Positions 8,867 through 19,769 of a DNA stretch of 64,000 nt are shown here, in pieces (position 1 is the stretch's first letter; each line of letters starts with the position of its first letter). Source of the DNA: Natranaerofaba carboxydovora (GTDB taxonomy: Bacteria > Bacillota > Natranaerobiia > Natranaerobiales > Natranaerofabaceae). The stretch lies in assembly GCF_022539405.1 (NCBI RefSeq), contig NZ_CP054394.1, positions 436,501-500,500 of the forward strand, given 5' to 3'. The translations under genes were made by a program, and so were the position numbers. Below the pieces are notes generated by a model, which was given only the letters and a program-made list of their open reading frames with translations, was not told where the DNA came from and ran no database searches.

Positions 8867-8869
8867 AAG

Positions 8870-8902
8870 AGCTTATTTATATTATAAGTTCTTTTTTTGT
8901 CA
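8870..8902 (+). terminator. Weak terminator after mrdA
   Basis: An imperfect stem (GAGCTTAT against ATAAGTTC) is followed by seven T residues. It could reduce read-through from mrdA into minC. Confidence 0.5.
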
Positions 8903-8990
8903 TATCTTGAAGGAATTTTCCTAATAAAGGCGAATAGGAGAAGAAAAGACAGGTTATAAGCATTAATTGATTACAATAGAGGTGTAGGAT

Positions 8991-9674
8991 ATGATAGAGA
9001 GAAATTTTAATGAGACTGTTGAGTTTAAAGGTACTAAGAGAGGCATGTTAATTGTAATTGACGGATCTGAAGACTTTAATACAGCCTTAGAAGAGATGAA
9101 ATTCAAATTAAAAAGATCTGGATCTTTTTTTAGCAAGGCACCCGTGAGGGTACAGGTGAAAAATAAAGAACTAACATCTGAGGAGATGGATTTGATACAA
9201 AATTTTTTTAAACAGGAGACAGAGTTAGAGTTAACAGAAATAATATCCGGGTCAGGGGAGGTACTTATTAGCTTACCTTCATCTTATACTAAGGAACTTG
9301 GTAAAAATGAATACGATTATAGAATAGATAAAAGTATTGTTATCCGAAAAACTTTAAGATCTGGTCAAAAGATTAGTTTTCCTGGGACTATTATAGTAGT
9401 AGGGAATGTAAATCCCGGTAGTGAGTTAGTTGCTGAAGGTGATATAATAGTTTATGGAGCTTTGAAAGGTGTATGTCATGCAGGTTCAAACGGCGACAAA
9501 GAAGCTATGATTATGTCATTATGTTTGATGGCAAGTCAGCTTAGAATCGCGGATGTAATAACTAAAGCTCCAGAAGAAGACATAAAAGAACCTGAATTTC
9601 CAGAAAAAGCGTTTATAAGTGGTGATAAGATAGTTGTAGAAGCTATTGATTACAAAAACATGCAAAGAAAATAG
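8991..9674 (+). CDS. minC: Septum site-determining protein MinC
   Basis: Division inhibitor of 227 residues that blocks FtsZ assembly away from midcell. The C-terminal beta-helix domain is recognisable by SGQKISFPGTIIVVGNVNPGSELVAEGDIIVYGALKG-type sequence (near 124-160, with the GNVNPGSE turn) and by AHAG-like CHAGSNGD. The N-terminal half is the variable FtsZ-binding domain. ATG 8991 follows GAGGTG. Stop lies 25 bases before the minD start. Confidence 0.93.
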   Translation: MIERNFNETVEFKGTKRGMLIVIDGSEDFNTALEEMKFKLKRSGSFFSKAPVRVQVKNKELTSEEMDLIQNFFKQETELELTEIISGSGEVLISLPSSYTKELGKNEYDYRIDKSIVIRKTLRSGQKISFPGTIIVVGNVNPGSELVAEGDIIVYGALKGVCHAGSNGDKEAMIMSLCLMASQLRIADVITKAPEEDIKEPEFPEKAFISGDKIVVEAIDYKNMQRK

Positions 9675-9699
9675 GCAAATTATTAAGGAGGCTATTATC

Positions 9700-10500
9700 A
9701 TGGGTGATGTCATTGTGGTGACAAGTGGAAAAGGAGGAGTAGGTAAGACAACTACTGTTGCAAATATAGGAGTTGGACTAGCCCTCCAGGGCAAAACTGT
9801 CGCACTTGTTGATGCTGACATAGGCCTTAGAAACTTAGATGTGGTTTTAGGGCTTGAAAATAGAATTGTATATGACTTAGTAAATGTAGTTGAGGGTGAA
9901 GCAAGACTAAAACAGGCTTTGATAAAGGATAAAAGATACAGTGGGTTGTTTTTACTGCCAGCGGCACAGACAAGAAGCAAAACAGATGTTAATATAGAGC
10001 AAATGAGAGCATTGTTTGGTGAATTAAAATCAAAATTCGATTATGTGATAATTGATTGTCCGGCCGGTATTGAACAAGGATTTCAGAACGCTATAGCAGG
10101 TGCTAATAAAGCTGTAGTAGTAACAACTCCCGAAGTTACTGCAGCCAGGGATGCTGACAGGATTATCGGACTTCTTGAAGCAGAAGAAATAACAGACTAT
10201 AGTCTTGTAATAAACAGGATTAGACCAGATATGGTTGAACGCCAGGACATGCTAGATATTGATGACTTGATAGAGTTACTCTCAATAGAACTTTTAGGTG
10301 TTGTACCAGATGATGAGCAGGTGATTGTTTCCACCAATAAGGGAGAAATTCTGGTAGCAAATAATAATTCTAGAGCCTCTCAAGCATACAAAAATATTGT
10401 AAACCGTATGCTTGGAGAAAAGGTGCCGCTCATGACTTTCGAAAATGATAATGGATTCTTTAAAAAATTAAAGAAATTTATAGGTATTGCTAATTACTAA
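9700..10500 (+). CDS. minD: Septum site-determining ATPase MinD
   Basis: ParA/MinD-family ATPase of 266 residues that recruits MinC to the membrane. The deviant Walker A KGGVGKTT is at 11-18, Walker A' VDADIGLRNLD at 39-49, Walker B VIIDCPAG near 118. The C-terminus GFFKKLKKFIGIANY is the amphipathic membrane-targeting helix. ATG 9700 is chosen because AAGGAGG precedes it and MGDVIVVTSGKGG is the family start; the open frame extends upstream into minC. Confidence 0.97.
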   Translation: MGDVIVVTSGKGGVGKTTTVANIGVGLALQGKTVALVDADIGLRNLDVVLGLENRIVYDLVNVVEGEARLKQALIKDKRYSGLFLLPAAQTRSKTDVNIEQMRALFGELKSKFDYVIIDCPAGIEQGFQNAIAGANKAVVVTTPEVTAARDADRIIGLLEAEEITDYSLVINRIRPDMVERQDMLDIDDLIELLSIELLGVVPDDEQVIVSTNKGEILVANNNSRASQAYKNIVNRMLGEKVPLMTFENDNGFFKKLKKFIGIANY

Positions 10501-10513
10501 GGGGGACGTCGAA

Positions 10514-10768
10514 TTGTTTAATTTCAGAAAGAAGAAAGATAGTAAATCAAAAGCAAAGGATAGACTGAAGCTTTTGTTGGTGCATGATAGGGCAAATGTA
10601 TCATCAGACTTAATAGAGGAGATGAGAGAAGAAATCTTGCAAGTTATTAGCAAATATATGGAAATAGACGAGGATAACACAGAAATTAATTTAACTAAAG
10701 AAAAAAATACAGCAAGGTTAGAAGCTAACATGTCAGTTAAGTCAATAAAGCGAAATGCCGCACGGTAA
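10514..10768 (+). CDS. minE: Cell division topological specificity factor MinE
   Basis: Protein of 84 residues that stimulates MinD ATPase and releases MinC, giving pole-to-pole oscillation. The N-terminal anti-MinCD region is followed by KDRLKLLLVHDRANVS, the conserved MinE core, and the ERYxxID-like topological domain (SKYMEIDEDNTEINL). TTG 10514 is selected since AAGGGGG at 10499-10505 gives 8-base spacing. Its presence shows a complete MinCDE oscillator rather than a DivIVA-only system. Confidence 0.92.
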   Translation: MFNFRKKKDSKSKAKDRLKLLLVHDRANVSSDLIEEMREEILQVISKYMEIDEDNTEINLTKEKNTARLEANMSVKSIKRNAAR

Positions 10769-10777
10769 AATTTTGAT

Positions 10778-10812
10778 AACTTGCCTGTTATTGAGATAGG
10801 CAAGTTTCTTGT
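10778..10812 (+). terminator. Terminator after minE
   Basis: Arms AACTTGCCT and AGGCAAGTT flank an 11-base loop, followed by a T-rich run. It separates the min genes from rodA. Confidence 0.7.
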
Positions 10813-10878
10813 TGTTTTATACTATTTAATTAAATATAATTAAAGTAACCATAATTATAGGGAGAGGTAGCTAGCTAA

Positions 10879-11988
10879 ATGATTGACAAAAAGCTATTAA
10901 GAAATTTTGATTATATATTACTGATAAATGTATTAATTTTATCAGTATTAAGTGTGTTTGTGGTAAACAGTGCTACTCAAACTATTGGAGATCCATATTA
11001 TTACATGATAAGACAGTTGATTTTTATTGGTATGGGGCTTTTCATTTTACTAATGGTAATAACTATTGATTACAATAACATCCTGCATTTTTCTAAATTT
11101 ATTTATTACGGCAATATATTAATTCTGTCTTTAGTATTTGTTCCTTTTTTGGGTAGAACAGGTGGAGGAGCACAAAGATGGATTGCCATGGGTTTTTTTG
11201 ATTTTCAACCATCGGAATTTGCTAAGGTTGCAGTTATATTAACTCTGGCAAAATATCTTGCAGCAAGAGGCAATGAAATAGAAGACTTCTTTGATATGAT
11301 TCCTTATTTTATTCATGTAATTATTCCTATGGGTTTGGTTTTTATGCAGCCTGACCTTGGTACTTCTATGGTTTTTATTGCGATATATTTTGGTATGCTG
11401 TACTTTAATAAAGTTAAAATAAAACTCCTCGCCTATCTTGCCGGCATTCTTGCGGCTGGTGCAATTCCCGCATACTTATTTGTTTTAAGTGATTATCAAA
11501 AAGCTAGATTAACTGTTTTTTTGAGTCCCGAAAGCGTAGATCCCCTTGGTGCTGGTTTTCAAATATTACAATCAATTGTTGCTGTAGGTTCGGGTGGTTT
11601 GACTGGCAAAGGCCTGTTTCAAGGTACTCAAAATCAACTGCATTTTATAATTGAAGCTCATACTGATTTTATTTTTTCGGTAATAGCTGAAGAACTTGGT
11701 TTTATTGGGGCGACTATAACCATATTGTTATTTATCAATCTAGTTTATAGAATTTTAAAGATTGCATTTACTGCAAAGGACTTACATGGCCGTTTGATTT
11801 GTGGTGGAGTTTGCACAATGATTTTATTTCAGGCATTTGTAAATATGGGTATGGTGCTTAGTTTAATGCCGTTGACTGGTATACCACTTCCTTTTATCAG
11901 TTATGGAGGTAGTTCTTATTTAGCCAATATGTTGGCTATTGGACTGGTGTTAAATGTTGGGATGAGACGTGATAAAATAATGTTTTAG
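10879..11988 (+). CDS. rodA: Rod shape-determining SEDS glycosyltransferase RodA
   Basis: SEDS-family peptidoglycan polymerase of 369 residues with about ten membrane segments, working with PBP2. Family motifs include RWIAMGFFDFQPSEFAK (near 98-114), FMQPDLGTSMV near 155, and the closing GIPLPFISYGGSSYLANM near 334-351. Its distance from mrdA, with min genes between, is a common Bacillota arrangement. It ends 8 bases before a full copy of the long palindromic repeat. Confidence 0.95.
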   Translation: MIDKKLLRNFDYILLINVLILSVLSVFVVNSATQTIGDPYYYMIRQLIFIGMGLFILLMVITIDYNNILHFSKFIYYGNILILSLVFVPFLGRTGGGAQRWIAMGFFDFQPSEFAKVAVILTLAKYLAARGNEIEDFFDMIPYFIHVIIPMGLVFMQPDLGTSMVFIAIYFGMLYFNKVKIKLLAYLAGILAAGAIPAYLFVLSDYQKARLTVFLSPESVDPLGAGFQILQSIVAVGSGGLTGKGLFQGTQNQLHFIIEAHTDFIFSVIAEELGFIGATITILLFINLVYRILKIAFTAKDLHGRLICGGVCTMILFQAFVNMGMVLSLMPLTGIPLPFISYGGSSYLANMLAIGLVLNVGMRRDKIMF

Positions 11989-11995
11989 AACAAAT

Positions 11996-12199
11996 CCTGG
12001 TGCAAAAGCTAGGTCGCAAATACAATAGTTTTTTGATACACCTAAGACTCGTCATTAGTCAAAATAAGGCTACCTAACCAAGAACTCGTCCTAACTTCGA
12101 TTAGCTGATGACGTCGTGTCATCAGGCCTTATTTTGAATAATTCCTCGTCAAGATGTATTGATAAAAAACTAATATTCGCTCTTACATTTTGCACCAGG
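11996..12199. repeat. Full copy of long palindromic repeat, family A (copy 1, 204 bp)
   Basis: The ends are perfect inverted repeats, CCTGGTGCAAAA and TTTTGCACCAGG. Inside, arms continue to pair imperfectly (AAAATAAGGC against GCCTTATTTT, AGTTTTTTGATACA against TGTATTGATAAAAAACT). A second hairpin, CTGATGAC-GTCGT-GTCATCAG, sits off-centre. No coding potential is seen. The same core occurs at 28098-28329 and, in part, at 44278-44405. Confidence 0.8.
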
Positions 12200-12239
12200 T
12201 TTTTCGGTATGGATACAACTTAGTAAAGGCTAAGTGGAA

Positions 12240-12290
12240 AATAACCTGTACACTAATCCTAGCGCAAGTTAGCGTACAGGTTATTTTTTT
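12240..12290 (+). terminator. Terminator downstream of rodA
   Basis: Arms AATAACCTGTAC and GTACAGGTTATT, with an additional inner CTAA/TTAG pairing, are followed by seven T residues. It lies beyond the palindromic repeat. The 377-base gap 11989-12365 holds only the repeat, a small hairpin at 12218-12236 and this terminator. Confidence 0.75.
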
Positions 12291-12365
12291 ATGTATAAAT
12301 GCCGCCCGCAGAAATATATATATTATTAGCTAGGACATACTCTATAATGTGGGTGGTGAAATTGG

Positions 12366-12719
12366 ATGAGGCATAGTAACAGAAAAAAACTTAAAAGACG
12401 GAAAAAAAAGAAAGTTACCCGGAGAAGTACTAGGAGAAGGTTAAATAACAAAAAAGATCAAAAGATAACTCATAGAATGTGGATGGCAGCTAAAACAAAG
12501 TTTGTAAATTATATTAGCTCATTTCATAAAGTTTTTATTAAAAATGCTATAATTGCTGGTTTGATTTTTTTAGTTTTGCTGCTATTCAGTCAATTTAATT
12601 TTTCCTGGAATCAGAATTTACTTGACTATGTACACACAGTTTCAAAAGAAGGTATTGATTTTTCGAACTTAAATCAATACTTAGATCAAGTTTATGGCCT
12701 TTTTAAAGACATATCTTAA
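12366..12719 (+). CDS. Small basic membrane protein in the spoIVFA position (SpoIVFA-like, no M23 domain)
   Basis: The 117-residue protein has an extremely basic N-terminus (residues 1-35, mostly K and R), one transmembrane segment near 60-76, and about 40 residues outside. It lies 25 bases before the SpoIVFB-like protease, exactly where spoIVFA occurs. SpoIVFA of Bacillus has an N-terminal cytoplasmic part, one membrane pass and a long M23-like domain; only the first two parts are present here. It may still anchor or inhibit the protease, but homology is inferred from position and topology only. Confidence 0.5.
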   Translation: MRHSNRKKLKRRKKKKVTRRSTRRRLNNKKDQKITHRMWMAAKTKFVNYISSFHKVFIKNAIIAGLIFLVLLLFSQFNFSWNQNLLDYVHTVSKEGIDFSNLNQYLDQVYGLFKDIS

Positions 12720-12744
12720 TTGATTTGACAAAGGTAGGTATCCT

Positions 12745-13590
12745 ATGAAAATAAGAATTCATTGGTCTTTAGTTGCTTTCTTATTGTTTTACGGGTTAAT
12801 GGGTATGCTGTTTGAGATGCTAGTTATATTTTTTATTGTTGTTTTACATGAAGCGGCTCATTTAATAATTGCAAAAGGGTATAATTTTACAATTGATGAG
12901 ATTGTTCTTTACCCTTTTGGGGGGAAAGCAGTAATAGAAGAATTGATAGAATCTGATCCTGGACCAGAGGAAAAAATTGCACTGGCAGGGCCTTTTTTTA
13001 ATATATTATTAGCCCTTTTAGGTCTCATTGCTTATCAAAATCAATTAATAGATTATTCTCATGCTGAGTTCTTTGTTAGAGCTAATTTTATCCTGGCATT
13101 TTTCAACTTGTTACCTGCTCTACCATTAGACGGGGGAAGAATTTTGCGAGCACGTCTTGCAAATAAAATTGGTTTTAGAGAGGCAACACATAAGGCGTGT
13201 TTAATGGGCAAAATATTGTCTATTAAAATGTGTGTCTTTGGTTTACTGGCTTTGTATTGGCAATTTTTAAATTTAACTATATTTTTTGTAGCAATATTTT
13301 TATTTTTTGCGGCGCTTAATGAAGAAAAACGTTCTTTATACGTTTATTATAATTATTTGACTAAAAAGAAAAGAAAGTTGCAGAACTTTGGAGCGGTTAA
13401 CTGTCAGGAATTATTGGCTTTTGAAGATGTTGAGATCAAACACATAACTAAACTATTTAGACCAAACAAATATCATCTGGTCACTGTAATGGATAGAAAT
13501 TGGTACGTCAGGGGAAGAGTAGGAGAAAAGGAGATTTTGGATATACTACTTAGCAGAGGAGCTAATACAAAAATATCTAAACTTTTATAA
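12745..13590 (+). CDS. spoIVFB: M50 site-2 protease, SpoIVFB-like
   Basis: Intramembrane metalloprotease of 281 residues expected to process pro-sigma-K in the mother cell. The zinc motif HEAAH lies at residues 35-39 in a hydrophobic segment, and the third ligand motif NLLPALPLDGGRILRA near 117-132. About five hydrophobic segments are followed by a C-terminal soluble domain (near 215-281) resembling the CBS domain of SpoIVFB proteins. ATG 12745 has AAGGTAGG upstream. Its context, before a TIGR03960 gene and rplU, is typical of Clostridia. Confidence 0.85.
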   Translation: MKIRIHWSLVAFLLFYGLMGMLFEMLVIFFIVVLHEAAHLIIAKGYNFTIDEIVLYPFGGKAVIEELIESDPGPEEKIALAGPFFNILLALLGLIAYQNQLIDYSHAEFFVRANFILAFFNLLPALPLDGGRILRARLANKIGFREATHKACLMGKILSIKMCVFGLLALYWQFLNLTIFFVAIFLFFAALNEEKRSLYVYYNYLTKKKRKLQNFGAVNCQELLAFEDVEIKHITKLFRPNKYHLVTVMDRNWYVRGRVGEKEILDILLSRGANTKISKLL

Positions 13591-13684
13591 TTAATTATGT
13601 TATATTGGATTCACAGTTTCTTTTTTGTAATGTACAATGTTACTAATGTATAATAATCAAATATAGTAGGGGGAACTCGCAGTA

Positions 13685-15556
13685 ATGTCCCATGTAAAAC
13701 GAAAAGATATCCAACAAAAACTTGATAAGATATTGCCATGTGTTGAAAAGCCAGGAAGGTATATAGGGAAAGAATGGAATAGTATAGAAAAAGAATGGAG
13801 CAACGATAAGCTTTTAATAGCATTATCTTTTCCTGAGACTTATGAGATAGGCATGAGTCATTTGGGACTTAATCTCCTATATAATATATTAAATAAAAGA
13901 TCCTGGATTGTGGCAGAGAGAGTCTATGCCCCCTGGGTAGATATGGAAAAAATGTTAAAGGAATATGAAATACCTTTATTTACTTTAGAAAGCAAAACTT
14001 CCTTAAAAGAATTTGACATAGTAGCTTTCACACTACAATATGAGCTTACGTATACAAATGTCCTAAATACTCTGCATTTAAGCGGTATTCCTGTTAAGAA
14101 AAAAGAAAGAACAGATCATGACCCCCTAATAATTGCTGGTGGTCCTAATGCATTTATGCCAGAGCCTTTGGCCGATTTCATCGATGTTTTTGTTATAGGA
14201 GAAGGCGAAGAAGTAATAATAGAGTTAATGGAAAGAATCTATAATATATATAAAAACATGGATAGCAAATCAATACAAAAAAACCTTGATAAACAGGAAA
14301 TTCTTGAAGAATTGAAAGATTTAAAAGGTGTTTACATACCGGAATTTTATAGGTCTTTATACGATGAAAATGGTTGTTATCAAGGATTAGAGCCGCTTCA
14401 TTCTAATGTTCCTTCTAGAATAATAAAGAATGTAATTAAAGATTTGGACAAAACCCAGATACCAGAAAAACCCCTCGTTCCTAATATTGAGATAGTTCAT
14501 GATAGAGCTGCAGTAGAGCTTTTTAGAGGCTGTGGTAAAGGGTGTCGATTTTGTCAAGCAGGTATGGTATACAGGCCTGTTAGAGAACGTTCTATGTCCA
14601 AGATTAAAGAAATTGCAGATAAATTTTTGAAAGAAACAGGTTATGAAGAAATATCGCTAACGTCTTTATCGACAGCCGACTACAGCGAAATAGAATCTTT
14701 AGTTAACGAACTGAATGATTGCTATAGTGATGAGAGTGTATCAATTTCACTGCCTTCATTAAGAATAGATTCATTTTCCATTGACCTATTAAAGAAGGTG
14801 CAGAAAGTAAAAAAGACAGGCCTTACCTTTGCCCCTGAAGCAGGCTCAGAAAGACTTAGAAATGTGATTAATAAGAAAGTGACAGAAAAAAATCTTTTAG
14901 ATGCTTCAAGGGCAGCTTTTGAATCTGGGTGGCATACTTTGAAGTTATATTTTATGCTTGGGCTTCCCACAGAAACCTACGATGATCTGGATGCAATGGT
15001 TAACTTGGTTCAAAAAGTACAAGAATTATATAAACAAATAAACAAAAATACCAAACGGCTAAAGCTTAATGTTAGTACTTCTATTTATGTGCCAAAACCT
15101 CATACCCCTTTTCAGTGGAAAGGCCAAATTACAATGGATGAAATGAATAACCGTCAAAATTACCTAAGGGAAAAGCTAAAAAGTAAATCTATTAATTTTA
15201 GCTGGAGCGATCCGGAGACCAGTTATATTGAAGCATTTCTTGCTAAAGGAGATAGAAAATGCGGGGAGACAATCTACAGAGCTTTTATGAATGGTGCTAA
15301 ATTTGATGGCTGGGGGGAAATGTTTGATTTTAAAATATGGGAAAAAGCATTTGAAGAAAGTGAAGTAGACCCTTACTATTATGTAAATCGCGATATAAAC
15401 CTTGAGGAAAAACTACCATGGGATCATATAAATAGTGGTGTTTCCAAAGATTACTTAAAAAAAGAGTATCAAAAAGCATTAAATGAGAAAACAACAATCG
15501 ACTGTCCTGATAATGAAAAATGCGATATTTGCGGTGTTTGTTCTGAATTAATTTGA
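13685..15556 (+). CDS. TIGR03960 family B12-binding-type radical SAM protein
   Basis: Protein of 623 residues with an N-terminal region resembling a cobalamin-binding fold followed by a radical SAM core. The [4Fe-4S] motif is CGKGCRFCQAG (CxxxCxxC, near 281-291). The C-terminus ends in a cysteine pattern, CPDNEKCDICGVC, that could hold another cluster. These proteins are encoded next to TIGR03936 partners, as here, upstream of rplU; their substrate is unknown. ATG 13685 follows GGGGG. The gene pair is separated by 34 bases. Confidence 0.88.
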   Translation: MSHVKRKDIQQKLDKILPCVEKPGRYIGKEWNSIEKEWSNDKLLIALSFPETYEIGMSHLGLNLLYNILNKRSWIVAERVYAPWVDMEKMLKEYEIPLFTLESKTSLKEFDIVAFTLQYELTYTNVLNTLHLSGIPVKKKERTDHDPLIIAGGPNAFMPEPLADFIDVFVIGEGEEVIIELMERIYNIYKNMDSKSIQKNLDKQEILEELKDLKGVYIPEFYRSLYDENGCYQGLEPLHSNVPSRIIKNVIKDLDKTQIPEKPLVPNIEIVHDRAAVELFRGCGKGCRFCQAGMVYRPVRERSMSKIKEIADKFLKETGYEEISLTSLSTADYSEIESLVNELNDCYSDESVSISLPSLRIDSFSIDLLKKVQKVKKTGLTFAPEAGSERLRNVINKKVTEKNLLDASRAAFESGWHTLKLYFMLGLPTETYDDLDAMVNLVQKVQELYKQINKNTKRLKLNVSTSIYVPKPHTPFQWKGQITMDEMNNRQNYLREKLKSKSINFSWSDPETSYIEAFLAKGDRKCGETIYRAFMNGAKFDGWGEMFDFKIWEKAFEESEVDPYYYVNRDINLEEKLPWDHINSGVSKDYLKKEYQKALNEKTTIDCPDNEKCDICGVCSELI

Positions 15557-15590
15557 ATAGCTAGAGCTAGAGAGAGGGAGGCAGTACACT

Positions 15591-16373
15591 TTGTTATTTT
15601 GGTTTATGTTTCACAAAAAGAAACCTATGTCTTTGGTTTCACACCATGATATTGTAAGGCTTTTTGAAAGATCTTTTAGAAGAGCTGGTTTAAGTTTAGA
15701 ATTTAGCAAGGGGTTTAATCCTCAACCAAAAATTTCTTTTGCTCAACCCCTTCCGCTGGGAGTTGAGGGAGAAAGAGAATATGGGGAATTTTTGCTTGCT
15801 GATGGGGCCAAAAATAATGAAATTGATTTAGACAACGAAAATGATTTAGATAGCATGGTAAAAATGATTAATAAAAACCTTACAGACGGTCTTAAGATAC
15901 TTGATTTAAAAAAAGTAGAAGCTAGCTCTGTGCCAAAACTAATGTCTATCATTGATGCTTCTTTATATGAGATGGACTTTGGTGAGGTATTGCCTCTGGA
16001 GAACTTAGAAAAAACTATAAAGGAGATTCTTGATAGCGATGAATTGAAAATAATAACCCAAAAAAAAGATAAAAAGGGTAAAAAAACAAAACAAAAAGAA
16101 AAAGATATTAAACCTTTAATATTTAAACTGCAAATTCAAAACCATTCATTAGAAGCATTAATCAAATCTGGCAGCAGGGGAAATCTACGCCCTGATGAAT
16201 TGGCAAGGGCAATCTTAGAGAAAAGCAGTGAATATAATAGTAATAACTTAGAAGAAATAATACATAGTATAAAGTTTGTTCGAAAGGAACTATATTATGA
16301 TCAGAACTTGAAAGAAAAAGAAATAGACGAAGTGTCTTTAAAACCTATTTGGGAATATAACATGGGAATATAG
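15591..16373 (+). CDS. TIGR03936 family radical-SAM-associated protein (DUF2344)
   Basis: Partner protein of 260 residues lacking its own cluster motif. It matches the DUF2344 family through KPMSLVSHHDIVRLFERSFRRAGLSLEFSKGFNPQPKISFA-type sequence near 10-50. In other bacteria it is either adjacent or fused to the TIGR03960 radical SAM protein, so the pair probably acts together. TTG 15591 is favoured by GGGAGG at 15576-15581. A lysine-rich linker near 155-175 is a local feature. Confidence 0.85.
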   Translation: MLFWFMFHKKKPMSLVSHHDIVRLFERSFRRAGLSLEFSKGFNPQPKISFAQPLPLGVEGEREYGEFLLADGAKNNEIDLDNENDLDSMVKMINKNLTDGLKILDLKKVEASSVPKLMSIIDASLYEMDFGEVLPLENLEKTIKEILDSDELKIITQKKDKKGKKTKQKEKDIKPLIFKLQIQNHSLEALIKSGSRGNLRPDELARAILEKSSEYNSNNLEEIIHSIKFVRKELYYDQNLKEKEIDEVSLKPIWEYNMGI

Positions 16374-16404
16374 CATTACTTGACATTAGAATTTTAACGT
16401 GCTA

Positions 16405-16498
16405 AAATACTAATGTTCTGTAAACCGCTTGCATAAAGGTCTTAAACCCTGATTTAGGTACCTTTGGCAGCGAGTCTTTGGGCAGGAGGTGGAAGAAA
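16405..16498 (+). promoter_or_regulatory. Ribosomal protein L21 leader
   Basis: The leader before rplU contains CGCTTGC with AAAGGT, a central hairpin, then ACCTTTGGCAGCG, so nested stems (CGC/GCG with TGC/GCA, then AAAGGT/ACCTTT) form. This resembles the L21 leader that autoregulates L21-L27 operons in Bacillota. The call rests on position and pairing. Confidence 0.6.
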
Positions 16499-16819
16499 GT
16501 GTACGCAATAATTGAAAGTGGTGGCAAGCAGTATAAGGTTAAAGAAGGTGACGTAATAAACGTTGAGAAGTTACCGGAACAAGAAGAAGGTAGTGAGGTT
16601 TTGTTTGATAAGGTTTTGATGGTAAGAGGCGAAGATGAAGAAGACGTTAAAATAGGTGCTCCTTTTGTTGATGGAGTAAAAGTAAAAGGGAAAATCGAAG
16701 AGCACGGCAAAGGAGATAAGGTTGTAATATTTAAGTACAAGCCGAAGAAAGATTATCGCAGAAAAAAAGGTCACCGCCAGCCTTATACTCAAGTCAAAAT
16801 TGACAAAATTGAAGCCTAG
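16499..16819 (+). CDS. rplU: 50S ribosomal protein L21
   Basis: Large-subunit protein of 106 residues that binds 23S rRNA. The start [18 protein letters not shown] and the C-terminal [20 protein letters not shown] are the L21 signatures. GTG 16499 is chosen since GGAGG lies just upstream and the family starts with MYAII; the open frame extends seven codons further. It heads the conserved rplU-prp-rpmA operon behind a structured leader. Confidence 0.97.
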   Translation: MYAIIESGGKQYKVKEGDVINVEKLPEQEEGSEVLFDKVLMVRGEDEEDVKIGAPFVDGVKVKGKIEEHGKGDKVVIFKYKPKKDYRRKKGHRQPYTQVKIDKIEA

Positions 16820-16836
16820 ATAAAAGGGTAGTATTC

Positions 16837-17181
16837 ATGATAGAAATTAACGTCTTACGTAAAAAAGAGGGCGAGCTTACTGGATATGAAGTTAAAGGTC
16901 ACGCAGAATATGCTGATGAAGGGGAAGATATAGTTTGTGCAGCTATTTCTGTGTTGGCCCAGACAGGAATATTTTCTTTGAATAGCTTAGTTTCTATAGA
17001 AGGCAGTGAAAAGATTGAAAAAGGCTTTCTAAGATGTAGTATACCTGAGGACATAACTGATGAGAAGAAAAATGAAGCTCAGTTAATTATGAATACAGTT
17101 TTGGTAGGGATGTACCAAACTGCTAGATCTTATCCAGACAGGATAAAAATATTAGATGAAGGGGGGATTTATCAATGCTAA
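16837..17181 (+). CDS. prp: Ribosomal-processing cysteine protease Prp
   Basis: Cysteine protease of 114 residues that removes the N-terminal extension of L27 in Bacillota. The catalytic histidine is in [20 protein letters not shown] (H22) and the cysteine in the same motif (C34), 12 residues apart as in the family. Its stop codon overlaps an rpmA in-frame ATG. The substrate, an L27 with the LQLFA cleavage motif, is encoded next. Confidence 0.93.
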   Translation: MIEINVLRKKEGELTGYEVKGHAEYADEGEDIVCAAISVLAQTGIFSLNSLVSIEGSEKIEKGFLRCSIPEDITDEKKNEAQLIMNTVLVGMYQTARSYPDRIKILDEGGIYQC

Positions 17182-17477
17182 TGAATCTTCAGCTTTTTGC
17201 AACTAAGAAAGGTGTAGGAAGCACCAAAAACGGTAGAGATAGTATTAGCAAACGTCTTGGTGTGAAGCGTCAGAGCGGTCAGGAAGTAAAGGCTGGCAAT
17301 ATTATTGTACGCCAGAGAGGCACTAAGGTATATCCAGGACACAATGTTGGAATAGGAAAAGACGATACAATCTTTGCTAAAATAGATGGATTTGTTGCTT
17401 TTGAAAGAGTAGGAAAGAAAAAGAAAAAAGTAAGTGTATATCCATCAATGGATGAAGAAAAGGTTGTTGCTAACTAA
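17175..17477 (+). CDS. rpmA: 50S ribosomal protein L27 (with Prp-cleaved N-terminal extension)
   Basis: L27 of 100 residues whose N-terminus reaches the peptidyl transferase centre. The precursor begins MLMNLQLFA before [14 protein letters not shown], which is the Prp site of Bacillota, so the mature protein should start at T10. ATG 17175 is preferred to ATG 17181 because six G residues at 17161-17166 sit 8 bases upstream. The gene overlaps prp by 7 bases and ends with a strong terminator. Confidence 0.96.
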   Translation: MLMNLQLFATKKGVGSTKNGRDSISKRLGVKRQSGQEVKAGNIIVRQRGTKVYPGHNVGIGKDDTIFAKIDGFVAFERVGKKKKKVSVYPSMDEEKVVAN

Positions 17478-17509
17478 TTATCGGTAATCAATTAAGTTGT
17501 AATAAGATC

Positions 17510-17556
17510 AAAGCTATCGGTCATTGTTAAAATATAATGATCGATAGCTTTTTTTA
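17510..17556 (+). terminator. Terminator after rpmA
   Basis: AAAGCTATCG pairs with CGATAGCTTT, with a second TCATT/AATGA pairing inside, followed by a run of T. It closes the rplU-prp-rpmA operon. Confidence 0.85.
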
Positions 17557-17655
17557 TAAGCTTGAACTTACCTTATTATGGAAAAGGATGGCTGAGACTA
17601 ACTCTGGAAGACTAACTTTGAAGATATTGTTAAATTTGTGAGAGGAGAGTAATAA

Positions 17656-19679
<2,024 letters not shown>

Positions 19680-19769
19680 ATATTTTTTATTTTTATCTGG
19701 TGTGTTATACTTGTTTTGTGGTAATAATAGGACAAGTATGCTTAAATCAAAAAACGAGGTGTTATTATA

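Noticed and set aside
9646-9699. MinD start at the far upstream ATG
   Set aside because: It lies inside minC, and the strong AAGGAGG site serves ATG 9700, which gives the standard MinD N-terminus.
11996-12199. Long stable structure after rodA considered as a structural RNA or tRNA-like gene
   Set aside because: No tRNA features (no T-loop or CCA end), and the same sequence recurs as a dispersed repeat.
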